64,000 nucleotides of DNA, taken from assembly GCF_016889425.1 (NCBI RefSeq), contig NZ_CP069513.1, forward strand, positions 1,922,001 to 1,986,000. The letters are read 5' to 3'. Numbering within the stretch: the stretch's first letter is position 1; each line of letters starts with the position of its first letter. Positions 1 to 9,768 of this stretch are shown piece after piece. Under the pieces are notes generated by a model. That model saw only the letters and a program-made list of their open reading frames with translations. It was not told the origin of the DNA and made no database searches. Position numbers and translations under genes: made by a program. The stretch is from Corynebacterium amycolatum. GTDB lineage: Bacteria > Actinomycetota > Actinomycetes > Mycobacteriales > Mycobacteriaceae.

Positions 1-441
1 AGTAATAGAGCCGACCGGGTGAATGTCGCAGAGGTTCAGCGCCTGGCCCTTGAGCCATACCGACTCAGCAATCGAAGGGTCGTCGGTTACCGGAGCGGTA
101 TTGGCCATAGTGAACACTGCGGTGAAACCACCGCGTGCTGCGGCAGCGGAACCAGTGGCCAGGGTTTCCGTATCTTCACGGCCCGGCTCACGCAGGTGCA
201 CATGGATGTCGACCAGACCTGGCAGAAGAACGAGGGAGTCGAACTCCAGGACCTCTACCCCGTCCTCGACCGTGAGGTTTTCGCCAATCTCAGCGATAAC
301 GCCATCGTCAATCAAGACGTCGACATCTTCGCCTTCACCGTAGGGGCGCACACCCTTCAGCAGTAGTTGTCCCCGTGCAGGTGCTGCCAATGGTCCTACC
401 TCGGGGTACGAGGCTTCGTCATATTCATTGCGATTCGACAT
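1..441 (-). CDS. pyrC: Dihydroorotase, N-terminal part (runs off left edge)
   Basis: Dihydroorotase closes carbamoyl-aspartate to dihydroorotate, the third step of pyrimidine synthesis, in the cytosol. Only the first 147 codons are in the window. They contain the amidohydrolase zinc-binding motif [10 protein letters not shown] at about residues 79-88, preceded by the usual small beta-sandwich start of the family. The ATG at 441 directly follows the pyrB stop codon (TAA then ATG, no gap), so the two are translationally coupled in a pyrR-pyrB-pyrC operon. The C-terminal metal ligands and active-site residues are outside the window. Identification is firm; the gene is partial only because of the window edge. 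Confidence 0.95.
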   Translation of the reverse strand, partial: MSNRNEYDEASYPEVGPLAAPARGQLLLKGVRPYGEGEDVDVLIDDGVIAEIGENLTVEDGVEVLEFDSLVLLPGLVDIHVHLREPGREDTETLATGSAAAARGGFTAVFTMANTAPVTDDPSIAESVWLKGQALNLCDIHPVGSIT

Positions 442-1395
442 TTATGCCTGCCCTTCCAAGTTGGCGGAAACGCCTGAGGTCAGCAGTGTGAAAAGAACTG
501 CCATGCGGACGTGGACACCGTTGGCTACCTGCTGCAGCACGGCAGTGCGCGGCAGATCAGCGACGGCATCGTTAATTTCCATGCCACGAAGCATCGGACC
601 TGGGTGCATCACAATGCAGTCGTCGCGAAGCATCTTCTCACGAGCCTTCGACAGCCCGTAGCGAGTGGCGTATTCGCGATGGGATGGGAAGAAACCTCCG
701 TTCATGCGCTCCTGCTGAACGCGGAGCATCATCACGGCATCAGCATCTCGGATCTCGTCTTCCATGCGGTAGGCAACACGCACCGGCCAGGTCTCGATGC
801 CAAATGGCAGCAACGTCGGTGGGGCGACGAAGACGACTTCGGCGCCGAGCTTGCTCAGGAGATCGGCGTTAGAGCGGGCGACGCGAGAATGCAGGATATC
901 GCCAACGATGACGACCTTGCGCCCCTCAATTCCACCGAGACGCTGACGCAACGTCACCGCGTCCAGGAGAGCCTGCGTCGGGTGCTGGTGCTTTCCGTCA
1001 CCCGCGTTGATGATCGATGGGCCGTTGCCAAATTCCTCAGTCCACTTGGCGATCAGCTGTGCCGCTCCCGACGATGGGTGCCTAACGACGATGGCATCGC
1101 CGCCGATAGCATCCAAAGTCAGCGCGGTGTCTTTCAGGCTCTCGCCCTTCTTCACAGAGGAAGAGGAAGCTGAGATATTAATAACATCGGCGCTCATCCA
1201 CTTACCCGCAGTCTCAAAAGATGAGCGGGTGCGCGTGGAGTTCTCGTAAAAGAGGTTGTAAATAGTGCGGCCGCGCAGGGTCGGCAGCTTCTTAATTTCC
1301 CGACCGCGGATGACCTCCTTAAAACGATCGGCCTCATCCATCAGGCCGACAATTTCATCCTTGGTCAAATCCGCAATGCTAATCAGATGTTTCAC
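442..1395 (-). CDS. pyrB: Aspartate carbamoyltransferase catalytic subunit
   Basis: Condenses carbamoyl phosphate with aspartate, the committed step of pyrimidine synthesis. The 317-residue product has the carbamoyl-phosphate loop [13 protein letters not shown] near residues 49-61, the HPTQALLD motif near 137-144, and HPGPMLRG near 263-270 for the aspartate side. Its length is normal for the family and no pyrI-like regulatory subunit gene is adjacent. It overlaps pyrR by four bases (ATGA) and abuts pyrC, so control by PyrR at the head of the operon would reach it. Confidence 0.97.
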   Translation of the reverse strand: MKHLISIADLTKDEIVGLMDEADRFKEVIRGREIKKLPTLRGRTIYNLFYENSTRTRSSFETAGKWMSADVINISASSSSVKKGESLKDTALTLDAIGGDAIVVRHPSSGAAQLIAKWTEEFGNGPSIINAGDGKHQHPTQALLDAVTLRQRLGGIEGRKVVIVGDILHSRVARSNADLLSKLGAEVVFVAPPTLLPFGIETWPVRVAYRMEDEIRDADAVMMLRVQQERMNGGFFPSHREYATRYGLSKAREKMLRDDCIVMHPGPMLRGMEINDAVADLPRTAVLQQVANGVHVRMAVLFTLLTSGVSANLEGQA

Positions 1396-1961
1396 TGTTC
1401 CTCCGCCCGGGTGAGAATAACCGCGTCGCGGCCGTCAAGCGCCTCGACCAGCACATCGACGTCTTCGTCGCGGGAAGTTGGCAGATTCTTACCGACGTAA
1501 TCGGCGCGAATTGGTAGTTGGCGATGACCACGATCGACCAGCACTGCAAGCTGGATTACTCGCGGGCGACCGATATCAGCAATAGCGTCGAGTGCGGCAC
1601 GAATCGTGCGACCTGAGAAAAGGACATCGTCTACGAGAACAACGGTGGTTCCGTCAATTCCGGAGTTCGGAATATTCGTGGGCTGCAGGGCGCGGTGCGG
1701 GCCCTTGCGCAAGTCATCCCTGTATAGGGTGATATCGAGCGATCCAGTTTCCGGACGTATGCCGGAGAACTGTTCAATCAAATCGGCTAGCTTTTCCGCC
1801 AGCGGCACGCCACCAGATGGAATGCCGAGGAGAACTACGCGCCCAGCATTTGGGCTATCCAGCGCAGTTTTTTCAATAATTTGGTGCGCGATGCGCGCGA
1901 CGGTACGTGCAACTTCGTCTGCATTGAGCAGCTCGGTTGTTTGCGGCGTTCCTTCGCTCAT
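1392..1961 (-). CDS. pyrR: Bifunctional pyr operon RNA-binding regulator / uracil phosphoribosyltransferase
   Basis: PyrR binds pyr mRNA in response to UMP and has some uracil phosphoribosyltransferase activity. The 189-residue protein carries the type I PRTase PRPP loop [17 protein letters not shown] at about residues 106-122 and a family-typical start region. A strong ribosome site (AAGGAGG) lies seven bases before the ATG. It leads the pyrR-pyrB-pyrC operon, and a hairpin resembling the PyrR-binding loop sits just upstream of its ribosome site (1975-1997), suggesting translational self-repression as known in mycobacteria. Confidence 0.96.
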   Translation of the reverse strand: MSEGTPQTTELLNADEVARTVARIAHQIIEKTALDSPNAGRVVLLGIPSGGVPLAEKLADLIEQFSGIRPETGSLDITLYRDDLRKGPHRALQPTNIPNSGIDGTTVVLVDDVLFSGRTIRAALDAIADIGRPRVIQLAVLVDRGHRQLPIRADYVGKNLPTSRDEDVDVLVEALDGRDAVILTRAEEQ

Positions 1962-1974
1962 CGTGACCTCCTTC

Positions 1975-1997
1975 CCCGCCTCTCAGTGCGGTCCGTT
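1975..1997 (-). promoter_or_regulatory. Probable PyrR-binding hairpin next to the pyrR ribosome site
   Basis: Read on the minus strand, CCGC pairs with GCGG around a loop ACTGAGAG, giving the GAGAGGC signature of PyrR-binding loops, immediately before the AAGGAGG ribosome site of pyrR. This fits the mycobacterial type of PyrR control, where binding blocks translation rather than causing attenuation. A possible -10 box GATAAT lies at 2025-2030, giving a short leader. Structure and match are by eye. Confidence 0.5.
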
Positions 1998-2120
1998 AAA
2001 GGATGTCTTGATTGTGGATATTTGATTATCAGTCTGCATGACCCGCAACTACGGTCGCGGTGCAAACTTCCGCTGACCAGAATAGCACCCACGCTTAGAT
2101 TGCCTCTAAATGCAACAAAG

Positions 2121-2149
2121 CTCCAAGCCCCCAAAAAAGGGACTTGGAG
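2121..2149 (-). terminator. Hairpin terminator after nusB
   Basis: CTCCAAG at 2121-2127 pairs with CTTGGAG at 2143-2149, extended by CCC/GGG pairs around an A-rich (minus strand: T-rich) loop. On the minus strand it follows the nusB stop by about 65 bases and is followed by CTTTGTTG, a weak T tract. It would separate the nusB operon from pyrR. Confidence 0.6.
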
Positions 2150-2212
2150 TTTCAGACAATCCGCGAGAAACGACTGCGATTGACTCGCAGTAATCCCGGC
2201 CGCTTTTACTGG

Positions 2213-2917
2213 CTAGGACCCGTTCTCGCTCTTAGCCACGTCTTCAGCCACCAGCTTGGCAATATCGCTCATGTCCAGGCCGGTAATCTTAGCCATCTCA
2301 TCGGAGTCGACCAATGCCTTGTCAGCTTCCTCATTTGCGGCAGCCTGTGCCTGGATAGCTTCATCGAACTGGGACTCGCCCACCGAAGTGCTCACAGCTG
2401 CAGCTGCCAGGCGTGCCTGGTCGGCAATCTTGGCTTCAGCATCGAGTACTGCGTTGATGTACGGTGCCGCCACATCAGTGGAGTATTCCGATGCCAGCTC
2501 AACGCCTTCCACCACGGCCACACGCGGAGGCACGTCGGAGTTGTAGAACAGCTCCCAGGTGGAAAGACGCAAAATAGCGCGGTCGACTGCCGGTAGGCGA
2601 CGCAGCGGCCACTCCTCCGTCAGGTACGAAGAAATCGTAGAGTCGATACCGATGATCTCCGCAGCTACACCGCGCACAATCTGCTCGGTGTACTCCGCAA
2701 TTGGATTCACATCCAAATCGGGATTACGGACCATTTCCAGCCGCTCTTCAAGAAGCTTGACGACGTCGACGCCTCGCTGCTCGGCCTCAAAAAGCAGATC
2801 TACTGCACGACGGCGCGCACGGTAGCGCGCGCCGTGGCGCTTGTAGTTAGGTTCGCGAACGTTCGCGGACTCCTGCGCATCCGAGGTGTCAACGGACTTG
2901 TGATCCTTTTCAGTCAT
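2213..2917 (-). CDS. nusB: Transcription antitermination factor NusB
   Basis: NusB pairs with NusE (S10) on boxA RNA to support antitermination in rRNA operons. The NusB helical domain spans about residues 25-165 and begins with an Arg-rich RNA-binding helix ([19 protein letters not shown]). The motif [12 protein letters not shown] near residue 160 is the usual C-terminal helix. At 234 residues it is longer than most NusB proteins because of an acidic Ala/Glu/Asp-rich tail of about 65 residues, as is seen in some actinobacteria. It lies 48 bases downstream of efp in the aro-efp-nusB gene series. Confidence 0.95.
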   Translation of the reverse strand: MTEKDHKSVDTSDAQESANVREPNYKRHGARYRARRRAVDLLFEAEQRGVDVVKLLEERLEMVRNPDLDVNPIAEYTEQIVRGVAAEIIGIDSTISSYLTEEWPLRRLPAVDRAILRLSTWELFYNSDVPPRVAVVEGVELASEYSTDVAAPYINAVLDAEAKIADQARLAAAAVSTSVGESQFDEAIQAQAAANEEADKALVDSDEMAKITGLDMSDIAKLVAEDVAKSENGS

Positions 2918-2965
2918 GGATGTGTATGTATCGCTCTCAACAAAAGGGTGAACTAGATGAGGGAA

Positions 2966-3529
2966 TTAGTGGTTGACGCGGGACAGGTAGGAACCGTCAC
3001 GGGTGTCGACCTTCAGAACGTCGCCGGTTTCGATGAACAGCGGCACCTGAATCTCAGCGCCAGTCTCCAAAGTTGCCGGCTTGGTGCCACCGGTGGAGCG
3101 GTCGCCCTGCAGACCCGGGTCGGTCTGCTCAACCTTCAGTTCGACCGAAACAGGCATTTCAGCGAAAAGAACGTTGCCCTCATGGAAGGACACCTGGCAG
3201 GTGGTTTCCGGAAGCAGGAACTTAGCACCCTCCGGCATCTGAGCATCCAGGATGGAAATCTGGTCGTAGGTCTTGTCGTCCATGAAGACGTATCCTTCAC
3301 CGTCGTGGTACAGGTACGTCATGTCGCGGCGGTCGACGGTAGCAGTCTCAATCTTGACACCAGCGTTGAAAGTCTTGTCAACAACCTTGCCGGTCAGAAC
3401 GTCCTTCAGCTTGGTGCGGACGAATGCCGGACCCTTACCTGGCTTGACGTGCTGGAACTCCACGATCTGCTGAAGCTTGTTGTCGTGCTTGATAACTAGA
3501 CCGTTTTTAAAATCTGCGGTGGTAGCCAA
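2966..3529 (-). CDS. efp: Elongation factor P
   Basis: EF-P relieves ribosomes stalled on polyproline. The 187-residue protein has the three-domain length of the family; the KOW-like first domain carries the tip loop KPGKGPAF at about residues 29-36, whose lysine contacts the peptidyl-tRNA. The C-terminal signature [17 protein letters not shown] is intact. The start codon is TTG at 3527-3529, chosen because it lies six bases after GGAGAG and gives the conserved N terminus ATTADFKNG. It sits between the M24 peptidase (88 bases) and nusB (48 bases). Confidence 0.97.
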   Translation of the reverse strand: MATTADFKNGLVIKHDNKLQQIVEFQHVKPGKGPAFVRTKLKDVLTGKVVDKTFNAGVKIETATVDRRDMTYLYHDGEGYVFMDDKTYDQISILDAQMPEGAKFLLPETTCQVSFHEGNVLFAEMPVSVELKVEQTDPGLQGDRSTGGTKPATLETGAEIQVPLFIETGDVLKVDTRDGSYLSRVNH

Positions 3530-3617
3530 CTAAACTCTCCTGAAATTGTTAAAAAGCTCTCTGACGAAACCACGATACTCCGTATCTCATCGAGAGAAAA
3601 ATAAAAACGCCGTGATG

Positions 3618-4790
3618 TTAGGCTCGCGGTTTCGGCAGCTGTGTAATAATTTCCGGCTCGGTGTCAGTGATAATCAACGTATCTTCGATGCGCACACCGC
3701 CGAACCCCGGAACATAAATACCAGGCTCGATGGTCAACGTCATGCCAGCTGCCAACTTCCCCTTGCCGGTGCGAGCGGCAAATGGAGCCTCATGCACCTC
3801 GATACCAATCCCGTGGCCGGTGGAATGGACGAAGTGTTCCCCATAACCAGCATTTTCAATAATGTCCCGGCATGCTGCGTCAACAGCCACAACATCGGCC
3901 CCTGGCACGGCCGCTTTTACGCCGGCCAGCTGTGCTTCCAGTACGACGTTGTAAATCTCTCGGGCTTTCTCGTCTGCGAACTCCACACCGGCAACGATCG
4001 CGCCGGCCAGATCCGACGACGTACTGTTCGGATTGTTTTCGCTTGACGACGTTGCCGTCTCACCGGCAAAGAGGGTACGTGTCATATCGGAGTTGTAGCC
4101 CCCGGCAAAGGCACCAAAGTCAATAGTGACCAGGTCACCTGCCTCGATTACGCGATCTTCCGCTCCGTGATGTGGCTTGGCGGAATTCGGGCCGCTTGCG
4201 ACAATCGTGTCGAAGCTGGGCCGATCGGCACCATGCATGCGCATCCGGTACTCCAACTCTGCGGCGACTTCGCGCTCCTTGCGGCCGGCGACCACGATGC
4301 CGTCGTGAAGCAAGTCCTCGAATGCGCGGACCGCGATGTCGGCGACGTGGCGCAGAGCGACGAGTTCCGTATCGGACTTGATTTCCCGCAGTTTAGAGAC
4401 GACGCCCGTAGTCGATACCAGCTCGAGTGCCTGTGGACGGGCATCCTCTAGCTCTTGGTAAGCAGCCATGGTGAGGAACTCAGATTCAACACCAAGACGC
4501 GAAATATCCAACTTTCGGGCTTGACCGACGAGTGCCACGCCGGTGTTGCGGGCGGTGAGTAACTCCACGTCCGGTGCCTGCTTGCCAGCCTGAACCGTAT
4601 AGCGGCCGTCGGTGGAAAGCAGCGCTTCCCCACTGGCCGCAACAATCAAACCAGCATTCGAGCCGTGGAAACCCGTAAGCCAACCAACATGCGTCGGATT
4701 GACTGTGAGGAAACCGTCGCAGTCGTTGTCGGACAATGCGTCGATAAGAGCGGCTCGGCGGGCGGCGTAGTTCGTGGAGATATCTGTCAT
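3618..4790 (-). CDS. pepQ: M24-family aminopeptidase (Xaa-Pro type)
   Basis: A cytosolic metallopeptidase of the creatinase/prolidase fold, expected to cleave Xaa-Pro peptides. Residues about 1-130 form the creatinase N domain; the catalytic domain has the metal ligands in [18 protein letters not shown] (two Asp), [12 protein letters not shown] (His), IEPGIY (Glu) and VRIEDT (Glu). The length of 390 residues is usual. The start ATG overlaps the aroQ stop by four bases, so it is coupled to the shikimate genes, a conserved actinobacterial arrangement next to efp. Whether it prefers dipeptides (PepQ) or longer peptides (PepP) cannot be told from sequence. Confidence 0.9.
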   Translation of the reverse strand: MTDISTNYAARRAALIDALSDNDCDGFLTVNPTHVGWLTGFHGSNAGLIVAASGEALLSTDGRYTVQAGKQAPDVELLTARNTGVALVGQARKLDISRLGVESEFLTMAAYQELEDARPQALELVSTTGVVSKLREIKSDTELVALRHVADIAVRAFEDLLHDGIVVAGRKEREVAAELEYRMRMHGADRPSFDTIVASGPNSAKPHHGAEDRVIEAGDLVTIDFGAFAGGYNSDMTRTLFAGETATSSSENNPNSTSSDLAGAIVAGVEFADEKAREIYNVVLEAQLAGVKAAVPGADVVAVDAACRDIIENAGYGEHFVHSTGHGIGIEVHEAPFAARTGKGKLAAGMTLTIEPGIYVPGFGGVRIEDTLIITDTEPEIITQLPKPRA

Positions 4791-5263
4791 AGTGTCGTAC
4801 TCACCCTTCTCAGTGCCATGGAATAGCCATCAGTTCCACATCCGACGATAACGCCCGCGGCAAGCGCCGAAAGATACGAGTGATGCCGAAACTCCTCCCG
4901 GGCGTGAATGTTTGAAATATGAACCTCGTGGAAGCCCGGGCCGTCGGCAATCTCGGCGAGCGCGTCACGTAGGGCGACGGAGGTGTGTGTCAACCCTCCT
5001 GGATTGATAATTACTGGCCAACCGTAATCAGCAGCTTCGTGAACCCACTCGATGAGCTGACCTTCATAGTTGGATTGGCGGCAATCCACTACGACGCCAA
5101 GCTCCTTGGCTAGGGTACGAAGTTCAGATTCGACATCGGCCAAAGTAGTGGCACCGTAAATTTCTGGCTGACGCTTGCCCAGACGATCGAGGTTCGGGCC
5201 GTTCAAAACAAGCACGGTCGGAATCGCCGTCGTGGCATCCGTTGCTGCACGAAGAGAGGTCAT
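4787..5263 (-). CDS. aroQ: 3-dehydroquinate dehydratase, type II
   Basis: Dehydrates 3-dehydroquinate to 3-dehydroshikimate in the shikimate pathway. Of 158 residues, the first 16 are a variable leader; then [21 protein letters not shown] holds the catalytic Tyr, [12 protein letters not shown] binds substrate, and [17 protein letters not shown] has the catalytic His. It is the small dodecameric type II enzyme, unrelated to type I AroD. Its ATG overlaps the aroB stop (TAATG) and its stop overlaps the pepQ start, so aroB-aroQ-pepQ form a tightly coupled set. Confidence 0.96.
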   Translation of the reverse strand: MTSLRAATDATTAIPTVLVLNGPNLDRLGKRQPEIYGATTLADVESELRTLAKELGVVVDCRQSNYEGQLIEWVHEAADYGWPVIINPGGLTHTSVALRDALAEIADGPGFHEVHISNIHAREEFRHHSYLSALAAGVIVGCGTDGYSMALRRVSTTL

Positions 5264-6369
5264 TAGCGGGTTGACTCCTCAGATGCGGCCTGCCCACTGT
5301 TGCAGAGCAGTTCGTATGCACGCTCGAGGTCATCCATGCCCGGGCCTTCAAGACGGGCTGTTTCACCGGGGTTTTCCAGAATAACGAATCGGATCGCACC
5401 ATCGCGGTTCTTCTTATCCCTGGTCATAGCATCGTAGAGCTCGGTAAAACGACCCGCCTGGTAGGTCGTTGGCAGCCCAATGGACTCTAGGATGCGACGG
5501 TGGCGGTCTACAAGTTCCTGATTAATATGTCCGGTGATCTTGGCCAGCTCGGCGACATAAACCATGCCTACAGCTACGGCGTGGCCATGGCGCCAACGGT
5601 AGTTTTCAAAGTGCTCAACTGCATGACCGAAAGTGTGGCCATAGTTAAGGATCTCGCGGAGGCCAGATTCCTTCAAATCCTCAGCGACAACGCGTGCTTT
5701 GACAGCAATCGCGCGCTCGACCAGTTCTGGCAAGTCACCGTCAACATCGAGGCAGGTCTGCGGGTTTGCCTCGTAAAGATCGAGAATCTTCGTGTCCGCG
5801 ATAAATCCAGCCTTGATGATCTCTGCCGTGCCCGCAATCAGTTCAGCCTTCGGCAAGGTGCGCAGGACATCCAGGTCACAGAACACCGCGGCAGGCTCGT
5901 GGAAGGCGCCGACCAGGTTCTTTCCGGCTGCAGTGTTGATACCGGTCTTACCGCCGACAGCTGCGTCGACCATGCCGAGCAGCGTTGTCGGGACCTGGAT
6001 AACCTTCACTCCACGCATCCACGCGGCGGCGACGAATCCACCGAAATCTGTGGCTGCACCGCCGCCAATCGCGATTACCGCGTCACGCCGGCCCAGACCG
6101 CGTTCACCAAAAGTGTCCCAAACTGTTTCAGCAACTGTGAGCGTCTTGCCCTCCTCCGCATCAGGAATCTGGATGCTGAAGGCATCGACTCCCTTGTCCG
6201 CCAGTGCCTTGATGACGCCGAAGCTCAGCTCTTGAACGCTCCCCTGGTGAATCACCGCAACCTGGGAGGCAAAGGTAACGGCCTCCGCAATCTGCTCGGT
6301 GAGTCCATGCCCCATGGTCACCGTGTACGGGGATGGGCCTTCAACACGGATTCTGCGGGTTGAGTTCAT
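5263..6369 (-). CDS. aroB: 3-dehydroquinate synthase
   Basis: Converts DAHP to 3-dehydroquinate using NAD and a divalent metal. The 368-residue protein shows the NAD-binding stretch [18 protein letters not shown] near residues 98-116, [20 protein letters not shown] near 126-145, and the metal-binding histidines in [13 protein letters not shown] and [11 protein letters not shown]. It is 87 bases downstream of aroK and overlaps aroQ by one base. No disrupted residues were noticed. Confidence 0.97.
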   Translation of the reverse strand: MNSTRRIRVEGPSPYTVTMGHGLTEQIAEAVTFASQVAVIHQGSVQELSFGVIKALADKGVDAFSIQIPDAEEGKTLTVAETVWDTFGERGLGRRDAVIAIGGGAATDFGGFVAAAWMRGVKVIQVPTTLLGMVDAAVGGKTGINTAAGKNLVGAFHEPAAVFCDLDVLRTLPKAELIAGTAEIIKAGFIADTKILDLYEANPQTCLDVDGDLPELVERAIAVKARVVAEDLKESGLREILNYGHTFGHAVEHFENYRWRHGHAVAVGMVYVAELAKITGHINQELVDRHRRILESIGLPTTYQAGRFTELYDAMTRDKKNRDGAIRFVILENPGETARLEGPGMDDLERAYELLCNSGQAASEESTR

Positions 6370-6456
6370 TGTCAGTCCCTAGTCGTTAGCGTAAGAAATG
6401 TATGGAGTTGCTGGTTATGCGGCAGTGATTAGCTACCGCCATTTAATAGTCGCCGG

Positions 6457-6978
6457 TTAAGCCTCGTCGCAGGTTTCATCGAGGTAGCTGAGGATCTCGG
6501 CTACAACGCGCTGCGGGGAACGTTCGTCGGAACGCACCTTGAAAGTGGCTGCATCTTCGTAGAAAGCTCGGCGAGCCTCATAGAGTGCGCGGTAATGAGC
6601 CTCTGGGTCAGCCGCCTGGAGTACCGGGCGCGAATTGTTACCCGCGGTACGGCGGACGCCCTCTGCAATGCTGATCTCGAGGTAGACGACGTTATGGTCT
6701 GCCAGCAGGTCACGGGTCGCCTGCGAAATCACGGCACCACCGCCAAGTGAGACGATTCCGTCGTGGGTCAGAGCCTCCGCCACAACTTGTTCCTCGATGC
6801 GGCGGAATTCCGGCTCTCCCAGCTCGGAAAAGACTTCCCCACAAGTCTTGCCCATGCGCTGTTCAATCATCTCATCGGTATCCGTAAGTCTCGTGCTCAA
6901 TGCACGAGACAGTCGACGACCGATGGTGGACTTTCCCGATCCGGGCGGTCCGACAAGGACAATAGTAGGAACGGACAT
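6457..6978 (-). CDS. aroK: Shikimate kinase
   Basis: Phosphorylates shikimate at the 3-hydroxyl with ATP. The 173-residue protein has the Walker A loop GPPGSGKST at about residues 9-17, the shikimate-binding DTDEMIEQRMG, and GGGAV near residue 80. The ATG at 6978 was preferred over an in-frame start at 7065 because it gives the normal family N terminus and avoids a 47-base overlap with aroC; a purine-rich GAGGGGA stretch ends one base before it. It lies 40 bases after the aroC stop. Confidence 0.95.
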   Translation of the reverse strand: MSVPTIVLVGPPGSGKSTIGRRLSRALSTRLTDTDEMIEQRMGKTCGEVFSELGEPEFRRIEEQVVAEALTHDGIVSLGGGAVISQATRDLLADHNVVYLEISIAEGVRRTAGNNSRPVLQAADPEAHYRALYEARRAFYEDAATFKVRSDERSPQRVVAEILSYLDETCDEA

Positions 6979-7018
6979 TCCCCTCGTTTTACCCTTCTTC
7001 GTGTGCGCGACAGTGGCG

Positions 7019-8206
7019 CTATTTCCAATCAAGGCGACGTCGAGTCTGCTCCAAGTAGCCCTCAACGTTACGCTTGGTTTCCTCCAGGCTATCGCCGCCG
7101 AACTTCTCCATTACTGCACGCGCCAGTACTAGCGCGACCATTGCCTCTGCGACAACACCGCCGGCCGGGACCGCGCAGACATCAGAGCGCTGGTGGATCG
7201 CGGTAGCTGCATCGCCGCTGGCCATATCAACGGTCTTCAACGCACGCGGAACGGTCGAAATTGGCTTCATCGCAGCACGTACAACGAGAGGTTGAGCATT
7301 AGTCATGCCACCCTCCAGGCCACCGGCGCGGTTAGTTTCACGATCCACGCCGTCGTCGGTACGCACCATTTCATCATGGGCCTCGGTGCCACGGCGACGG
7401 GCTTCCTCAAAACCGTCGCCGATCTCCACGCCCTTGACGGACTGAATTCCCATCAAGGCACCTGCAAGCTGCGAATCCAGACGGGCATCACCGGAAATGT
7501 GCGATCCCAGCCCCACCGGCAGACCGTGGACAACGATCTCGACGATGCCACCGAGAGTGTCGCCCTGCTTCTTGGCGGCCTTGATTTCGTCAATCATCGA
7601 CTCCTCCGCAGCTGCGGAGAATGCACGCACTGGCGACTCGTCAATCTTGTCCTGATCGGCGAAGGTCGGCAGTGGCCCCTCGTAGGGCTCGGAACGACCG
7701 ATGGAAATAACGTGGCTGACAACTTCCACACCGAGAGTCTCACGCAGAATTGAGCGGGCCACAACTGATGCCGCCACACGTGCTGCAGTCTCACGAGCCG
7801 ATGACCGCTCCAGGATGTTTCGAGCATCGGTGTGATTGTACTTCAGCATGCCGTTGAAATCGGCATGCCCCGGGCGCGGGCGGGTTAAGGTGGCGCCACG
7901 AGCTGTATCCAAAACAGCTGGCTCAACCGGATCCGGGCTCATGACCTCAGTCCACTTGGGCCATTCGGAGTTGCCGACCATTATGCCAATCGGCGATCCC
8001 AGCGTCTCACCATGTCGAATGCCAGTCAGCAGCGTGACCTCATCAGCCTCAAACTTCATTCGCGCGCCGCGACCATAACCGAGACGGCGGCGTGCGAGGT
8101 GGCGTGATACGTCATCTGTAGTCAGGGGAAGTCCGGCTGGCGCACCTTCTACGAGAGCGATAAGCGCTTTGCCGTGAGATTCACCCGCGGTAGTCCAACG
8201 AAGCAT
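7019..8206 (-). CDS. aroC: Chorismate synthase
   Basis: Makes chorismate from EPSP using reduced FMN, the last common step to the aromatic amino acids. The N terminus [17 protein letters not shown] and the signature [17 protein letters not shown] near residue 40 are typical, as is [17 protein letters not shown] in the second half. The reading frame is open further upstream, to 8266, but the conserved start is the ATG at 8206 (395 residues); an ATG nine bases earlier is the alternative. It heads the aroC-aroK-aroB-aroQ series and lies 94 bases after the prepilin peptidase gene. Confidence 0.96.
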   Translation of the reverse strand: MLRWTTAGESHGKALIALVEGAPAGLPLTTDDVSRHLARRRLGYGRGARMKFEADEVTLLTGIRHGETLGSPIGIMVGNSEWPKWTEVMSPDPVEPAVLDTARGATLTRPRPGHADFNGMLKYNHTDARNILERSSARETAARVAASVVARSILRETLGVEVVSHVISIGRSEPYEGPLPTFADQDKIDESPVRAFSAAAEESMIDEIKAAKKQGDTLGGIVEIVVHGLPVGLGSHISGDARLDSQLAGALMGIQSVKGVEIGDGFEEARRRGTEAHDEMVRTDDGVDRETNRAGGLEGGMTNAQPLVVRAAMKPISTVPRALKTVDMASGDAATAIHQRSDVCAVPAGGVVAEAMVALVLARAVMEKFGGDSLEETKRNVEGYLEQTRRRLDWK

Positions 8207-8300
8207 AGGTATCATAATGTCACGTTTGCCGTACTTCTTGTGCATTTGGGGGCATACAAGTTTCAAATATGCCCCATTTTATCGCCCCTGGTCTACCGCT

Positions 8301-8912
8301 TCAGGGGACTTGTAGGTGCCCTCCGCTTATCCCCCACACAATGGCAGTTGCTGCAAGCATTGCAGGCCCATGAGGCACGCTCGCCGGCACACGCGCGGTT
8401 TTTGCTTTACGACGGTCACCCCAGCCCCGCTTTCCCGCCGTGACTACTGCGATGAGGAGAGTGAGTCCCGCAGCCAACAGAATTGCCACTGCAATCCAGA
8501 TCGCTGCCGCCACCGGCTCGCCCGATACCACACCGACACCGCCACCGAGAATTGCTGCGAGCTTCACATCTCCAGCCCCCATAGAGCGTCGGTTGATTAT
8601 GAAGACTGCTACATAGAGGCCAAACCAGAGGCCTATTCCTGTTCCTATGGCTGCGACTGCACTGGCGAAATCGTCAGCCAAGGTGCCTTTATGCTGGAGC
8701 ACCATTCCAGTGATCGCTATCAGGCCCACTCCCCCTAGCATCAACCACCAGTTCGGCAGTCTTCGCCGGATCACATCCAACCAGCAGCCAGTACCGCCCC
8801 AGCCGAGAACAAGCAACACGACTAGGTAATAGAAAACCCGGTCAAGGTAGACCGGGTCAATCCTGTGCTGTCCAATCGGAGACAGCCCTATCTCAGTTAT
8901 GTCCCACCCCAT
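8301..8912 (-). CDS. Prepilin peptidase (A24, type IV leader peptidase family)
   Basis: A membrane aspartic protease that cleaves the leader of type IV pilin or Tad-like pseudopilin precursors. The 203-residue protein has about six hydrophobic segments and both catalytic Asp motifs: the first in CWLDVIRRRLPNWW near residue 45 and the second in MGAGDVKLAAILGG near residue 112. The N-terminal methylase zinc domain found in larger PilD enzymes is absent, as in many Gram-positive homologues. A TACAAT box lies nine bases before the ATG, so the leader may be only a couple of bases. It sits between aroE and aroC, as in mycobacteria; no pilin gene is in the window. Confidence 0.85.
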   Translation of the reverse strand: MGWDITEIGLSPIGQHRIDPVYLDRVFYYLVVLLVLGWGGTGCWLDVIRRRLPNWWLMLGGVGLIAITGMVLQHKGTLADDFASAVAAIGTGIGLWFGLYVAVFIINRRSMGAGDVKLAAILGGGVGVVSGEPVAAAIWIAVAILLAAGLTLLIAVVTAGKRGWGDRRKAKTARVPASVPHGPAMLAATAIVWGISGGHLQVP

Positions 8913-8938
8913 AACTTTGGGATTGTAACGGGTGTGAG

Positions 8939-9754
8939 TTAGATCGGCAGCGCTGCACGCATCGCCTCGACATCGGGAGTGCGCCCAGTGAACTGCTCGA
9001 ACTGTCCCACCGCTTGATGTAGCAACATGGACAGTCCACCGACCGCCTGTGTCCCTCCGCGTTCGGCTGCTTTCACAAGTGGGGTTGGCCAGGGATTGTA
9101 AATAACATCGAGAATCTTCGGTGCTCGAGCGAGGTAGCCAGCAACCGATTCAATTGCGGCTGACGGCACCGTAGAGACCAGCACGTCGGCATTGCCAGCA
9201 ATATCTGCCAGGTTTGGAGCGTCAAAAGTCACCCAAACAAATTCCATCCCCAGCGCGGCAGCTAGCGGTTCAATGTCATATGCGCGCTTGGAGCGCGCTA
9301 TTACAGTCACATGATTGACACCCAGCTGCGATAGCGCCCAAAGTGCCGGTCGTGCCGTGCCACCGGCACCAACAACAACGGCGCGACCACGTGGTGCGTT
9401 CGTGCAGTCAATCTCGCGCAGTGCTCCCAATACACCGTCACCATCAGTGTTGTCGGCGAACCAGCCCGAATCGCGACGGACCAGGGTGTTCGCCGAACCA
9501 ATTAGCCGTGCGCGCTCACTGACTTCATCGGCGAAGTCCAGCGCGGCAAACTTGCCGGGCATCGTGACGGAAAACCCCTGGAAACTGGGGTCTGCGCCAC
9601 CAACGACGTCGGCAAGCTCTTCGGCGTTGCACCGAATGCGGTCATAGTGCCAGTCATTCATTCCCGCAGCGCAGTAACCGGCGTTGTGAATAGCCGGCGA
9701 GTACGAGTGATCAATCGGATCTCCCAGCACGGCTGCGCGATGAGTTATAGGCAT
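8939..9754 (-). CDS. aroE: Shikimate dehydrogenase
   Basis: Reduces 3-dehydroshikimate to shikimate with NADPH. The 271-residue protein has the shikimate-binding VLGDPIDHSYSPAIHN at about residues 9-24, the catalytic Lys in VTMPGK (His of the usual MPHK is Gly here), NTDGDGVLGAL, and the NADP loop VVGAGGTARPALWAL near 128-142. It is 14 bases after mltG and 26 bases before the prepilin peptidase gene, separated by it from the rest of the aro genes. Paralogues acting on quinate exist, but its context supports AroE. Confidence 0.93.
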   Translation of the reverse strand: MPITHRAAVLGDPIDHSYSPAIHNAGYCAAGMNDWHYDRIRCNAEELADVVGGADPSFQGFSVTMPGKFAALDFADEVSERARLIGSANTLVRRDSGWFADNTDGDGVLGALREIDCTNAPRGRAVVVGAGGTARPALWALSQLGVNHVTVIARSKRAYDIEPLAAALGMEFVWVTFDAPNLADIAGNADVLVSTVPSAAIESVAGYLARAPKILDVIYNPWPTPLVKAAERGGTQAVGGLSMLLHQAVGQFEQFTGRTPDVEAMRAALPI

Positions 9755-9768
9755 AGGAGTTCTACCTC

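Noticed and set aside
1962..2212. Bacillus-type attenuator for the pyr operon
   Set aside because: The strong hairpin at 2121-2149 lies upstream of the likely pyr promoter and after nusB, so it is better read as the nusB terminator; no antiterminator was found.
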